Under the pieces are notes generated by a model. It did not search any database and was not told the DNA's origin. It saw only the letters and a list, made by a program, of their open reading frames with translations. A stretch of 64,000 bases of DNA. Origin: Paenibacillus soyae. GTDB lineage: Bacteria; Bacillota; Bacilli; Paenibacillales; Paenibacillaceae. The stretch spans positions 186,001-250,000 of the forward strand of contig NZ_JANIPJ010000005.1 in NCBI RefSeq assembly GCF_024623455.1. Reading direction: 5' to 3'. The stretch's first letter is position 1; each line of letters begins with the position of its first letter. This document shows, in pieces, positions 62,887 to 64,000 of this stretch. Both the position numbers and the translations under genes were made by a program.

Positions 62887-64000
62887 TTGGCGAATCACGA
62901 CAGAAGCAGGCTTACGATGAAGGGAATATCGATCGCCTTTCCGGGGGTGCAGGCGCTTTCCGATGTCGATTTCCATACGGAAAGCGGACGGGCTCACGCT
63001 CTGATCGGCGCGAACGGCGCGGGCAAATCGACGCTCATGAAGGTGCTCTCCGGCGCTTACGACCATTATACTGGAGAGATCGAGATCGACGGCAAGCCCG
63101 CGAATATTCGCAGTCCGAGGGATGCGAAGACGTACGGCATACAAATCGTCTATCAGGAAGTGGATACCGCTCTTATTCCGTATTTGACCGTCGGCGAAAA
63201 TATCATGATAGAGCATACCATTCACGGGATGAAGGGCAAACAATTCGTGAACTGGAGATCGATTCATCGCGAGGCGCAGGCCGTTCTGGACCGCTTGAAG
63301 GTAAAGGTGCCGTCGAAGAAGCTGGTCCAGGAACTAACGCTTGCCGAGAAGCAGATGGTATTGATCGCCAGGTCCGTCTCTCTGGATTGCCGTTTCCTGG
63401 TGCTGGACGAGCCGACCGCGCCGCTCAGCCGTAACGAGACGGAAGCGTTGTTCGAGTTGGTTAGGCTGCTGAAATCCCAAGGAGTAGGCATCATCTTCAT
63501 CTCGCATCGACTGCCCGAGCTGTACGAAATATGCGACGACATTACGATTATGCGCGACGGAAGGCTGGTTGTTCGCGAGGAGCTCGCCCGCCTGCCGCAG
63601 CAAGCGGTCGTGGAGCATATGCTGGGAGCGAAGCTGGAGGGACAATTCCCTCACAGGACAAGCCGAATCGGGGAGATCGGCTTCGAGGCAAGGAATGTCT
63701 TCGACGAGGGGAAGGTGAACGGCGTATCCCTATCGGTTCGCAAGGGCGAAATCGTGGGCTTGGCCGGGCTCGTGGGAGCGGGCAAAACCGAGCTCTGCCG
63801 CGCGTTGTTCGGCGCTTCGGAGACGGCGAGAAGCGAGCTTGTCCTAGGCGGCAAGAGGCTTAGGGCGAGAAGCCCCCACGAGGCGGCGCGAGGCGGAATG
63901 GCGCTCATTCCGGAGGAAAGGCGGCGCGAGGGCATATTCGTGGACGAGTCCGTCGTGCTCAATATGACGGCTGCCAGCCTAGCCAAATATTCGGGAGCCG
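62887..64000 (+). CDS. Sugar ABC importer ATPase (partial, cut by window end)
   Basis: The frame is open from TTG at 62887 to the window end, about 371 codons. The first domain has P-loop GANGAGKST near residue 45, Walker B FLVLDEPTAPL, and the signature LTLAEKQMV. The second starts with a P-loop LVGAGKTEL near 300, as in two-domain RbsA/MglA ATPases. TTG has GGAGGAAGG about eight bases upstream; an in-frame GTG (62878) is too near that site. It powers import of the ligand bound by the preceding lipoprotein; the C-terminal part and permeases lie beyond the window. Confidence 0.9.
   Translation, partial: MANHDRSRLTMKGISIAFPGVQALSDVDFHTESGRAHALIGANGAGKSTLMKVLSGAYDHYTGEIEIDGKPANIRSPRDAKTYGIQIVYQEVDTALIPYLTVGENIMIEHTIHGMKGKQFVNWRSIHREAQAVLDRLKVKVPSKKLVQELTLAEKQMVLIARSVSLDCRFLVLDEPTAPLSRNETEALFELVRLLKSQGVGIIFISHRLPELYEICDDITIMRDGRLVVREELARLPQQAVVEHMLGAKLEGQFPHRTSRIGEIGFEARNVFDEGKVNGVSLSVRKGEIVGLAGLVGAGKTELCRALFGASETARSELVLGGKRLRARSPHEAARGGMALIPEERRREGIFVDESVVLNMTAASLAKYSGA

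Noticed and set aside
62862..63434. A 190-residue plus-strand ORF
   Set aside because: It is a shadow in another frame of the sugar-importer ATPase, whose P-loop, signature and Walker B motifs are in the frame from 62887.

Overview
The window reads like the chromosome of a GC-rich, Gram-positive, spore-forming bacterium of the Paenibacillaceae (Cohnella/Paenibacillus type). The evidence is the strong AGGAGG-type ribosome sites with frequent GTG and TTG starts, lipoprotein signal peptides, a KinB-like membrane kinase, lantibiotic-type ABC permeases, a YdjO-like zinc protein and a cre-like site before glpK. The placement is inferred from gene content; no rRNA or tRNA gene was seen. There is no transposase, integrase or phage gene.

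Layout. 1-4.7 kb: assimilatory nitrate reductase genes (nasB/nasC type). 4.7-9.8 kb: a hydrolase, then a promoter, a small leader ORF and a terminator in front of rtcB (copy 1) and an AAA+ ATPase, then DinB and zinc-ribbon genes. 9.8-16.6 kb: a secreted protein, a two-component system with a PhzF gene, and a lantibiotic-type ABC transporter. 17-19.2 kb: a PadR regulator and a SEDS-like membrane protein, with a 51-bp tandem repeat array beside their promoter. 19.4-29.3 kb: a flavoprotein, then two overlapping WYL regulators divergent from a four-gene RNA-repair operon (RlaP nucleotidyltransferase, Hen1 methyltransferase, Pnkp kinase-phosphatase-ligase, RtcB copy 2). 29.3-41.2 kb: membrane proteins of unknown role, an isochorismatase-like protein, two two-component systems, an AAC(3)-type acetyltransferase and uridine kinase. 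41.4-46.3 kb: glpK, glpD, a coiled-coil protein and an AIM24 protein. 46.3-50.3 kb: a frameshifted CHRD gene, an alpha-L-fucosidase with a divergent AraC regulator, and an aldo/keto reductase. 50.4-58.4 kb: an Lrp-type regulator divergent from an operon joining a purine-type amidohydrolase, a BmpA-type nucleoside ABC importer and a Rieske oxygenase. 58.4-64 kb: a GGDEF protein, a KinB-like kinase, and the start of a sugar ABC importer cut by the window end.

The most notable system is RNA repair. One operon carries both sealing chemistries: Pnkp (heals ends, then seals 5'-phosphate to 3'-OH) and RtcB (seals 2',3'-cyclic phosphate or 3'-phosphate to 5'-OH). It also carries Hen1, which marks the repaired 3' end, and RlaP. 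A second RtcB lies 15 kb upstream beside an AAA+ ATPase, behind what looks like a leader-peptide/terminator attenuator. The two WYL proteins are candidate sensors. Individual families here are known; the regulation, the two-locus arrangement and the leader are the parts that look undescribed.

Other points worth checking are the 51-bp repeat with an inverted copy 27 kb away, the oxygenase-deaminase-importer operon, an apparent AUC start on the GGDEF gene, a frameshifted CHRD gene, and a hydrolase whose reading frame crosses a terminator.
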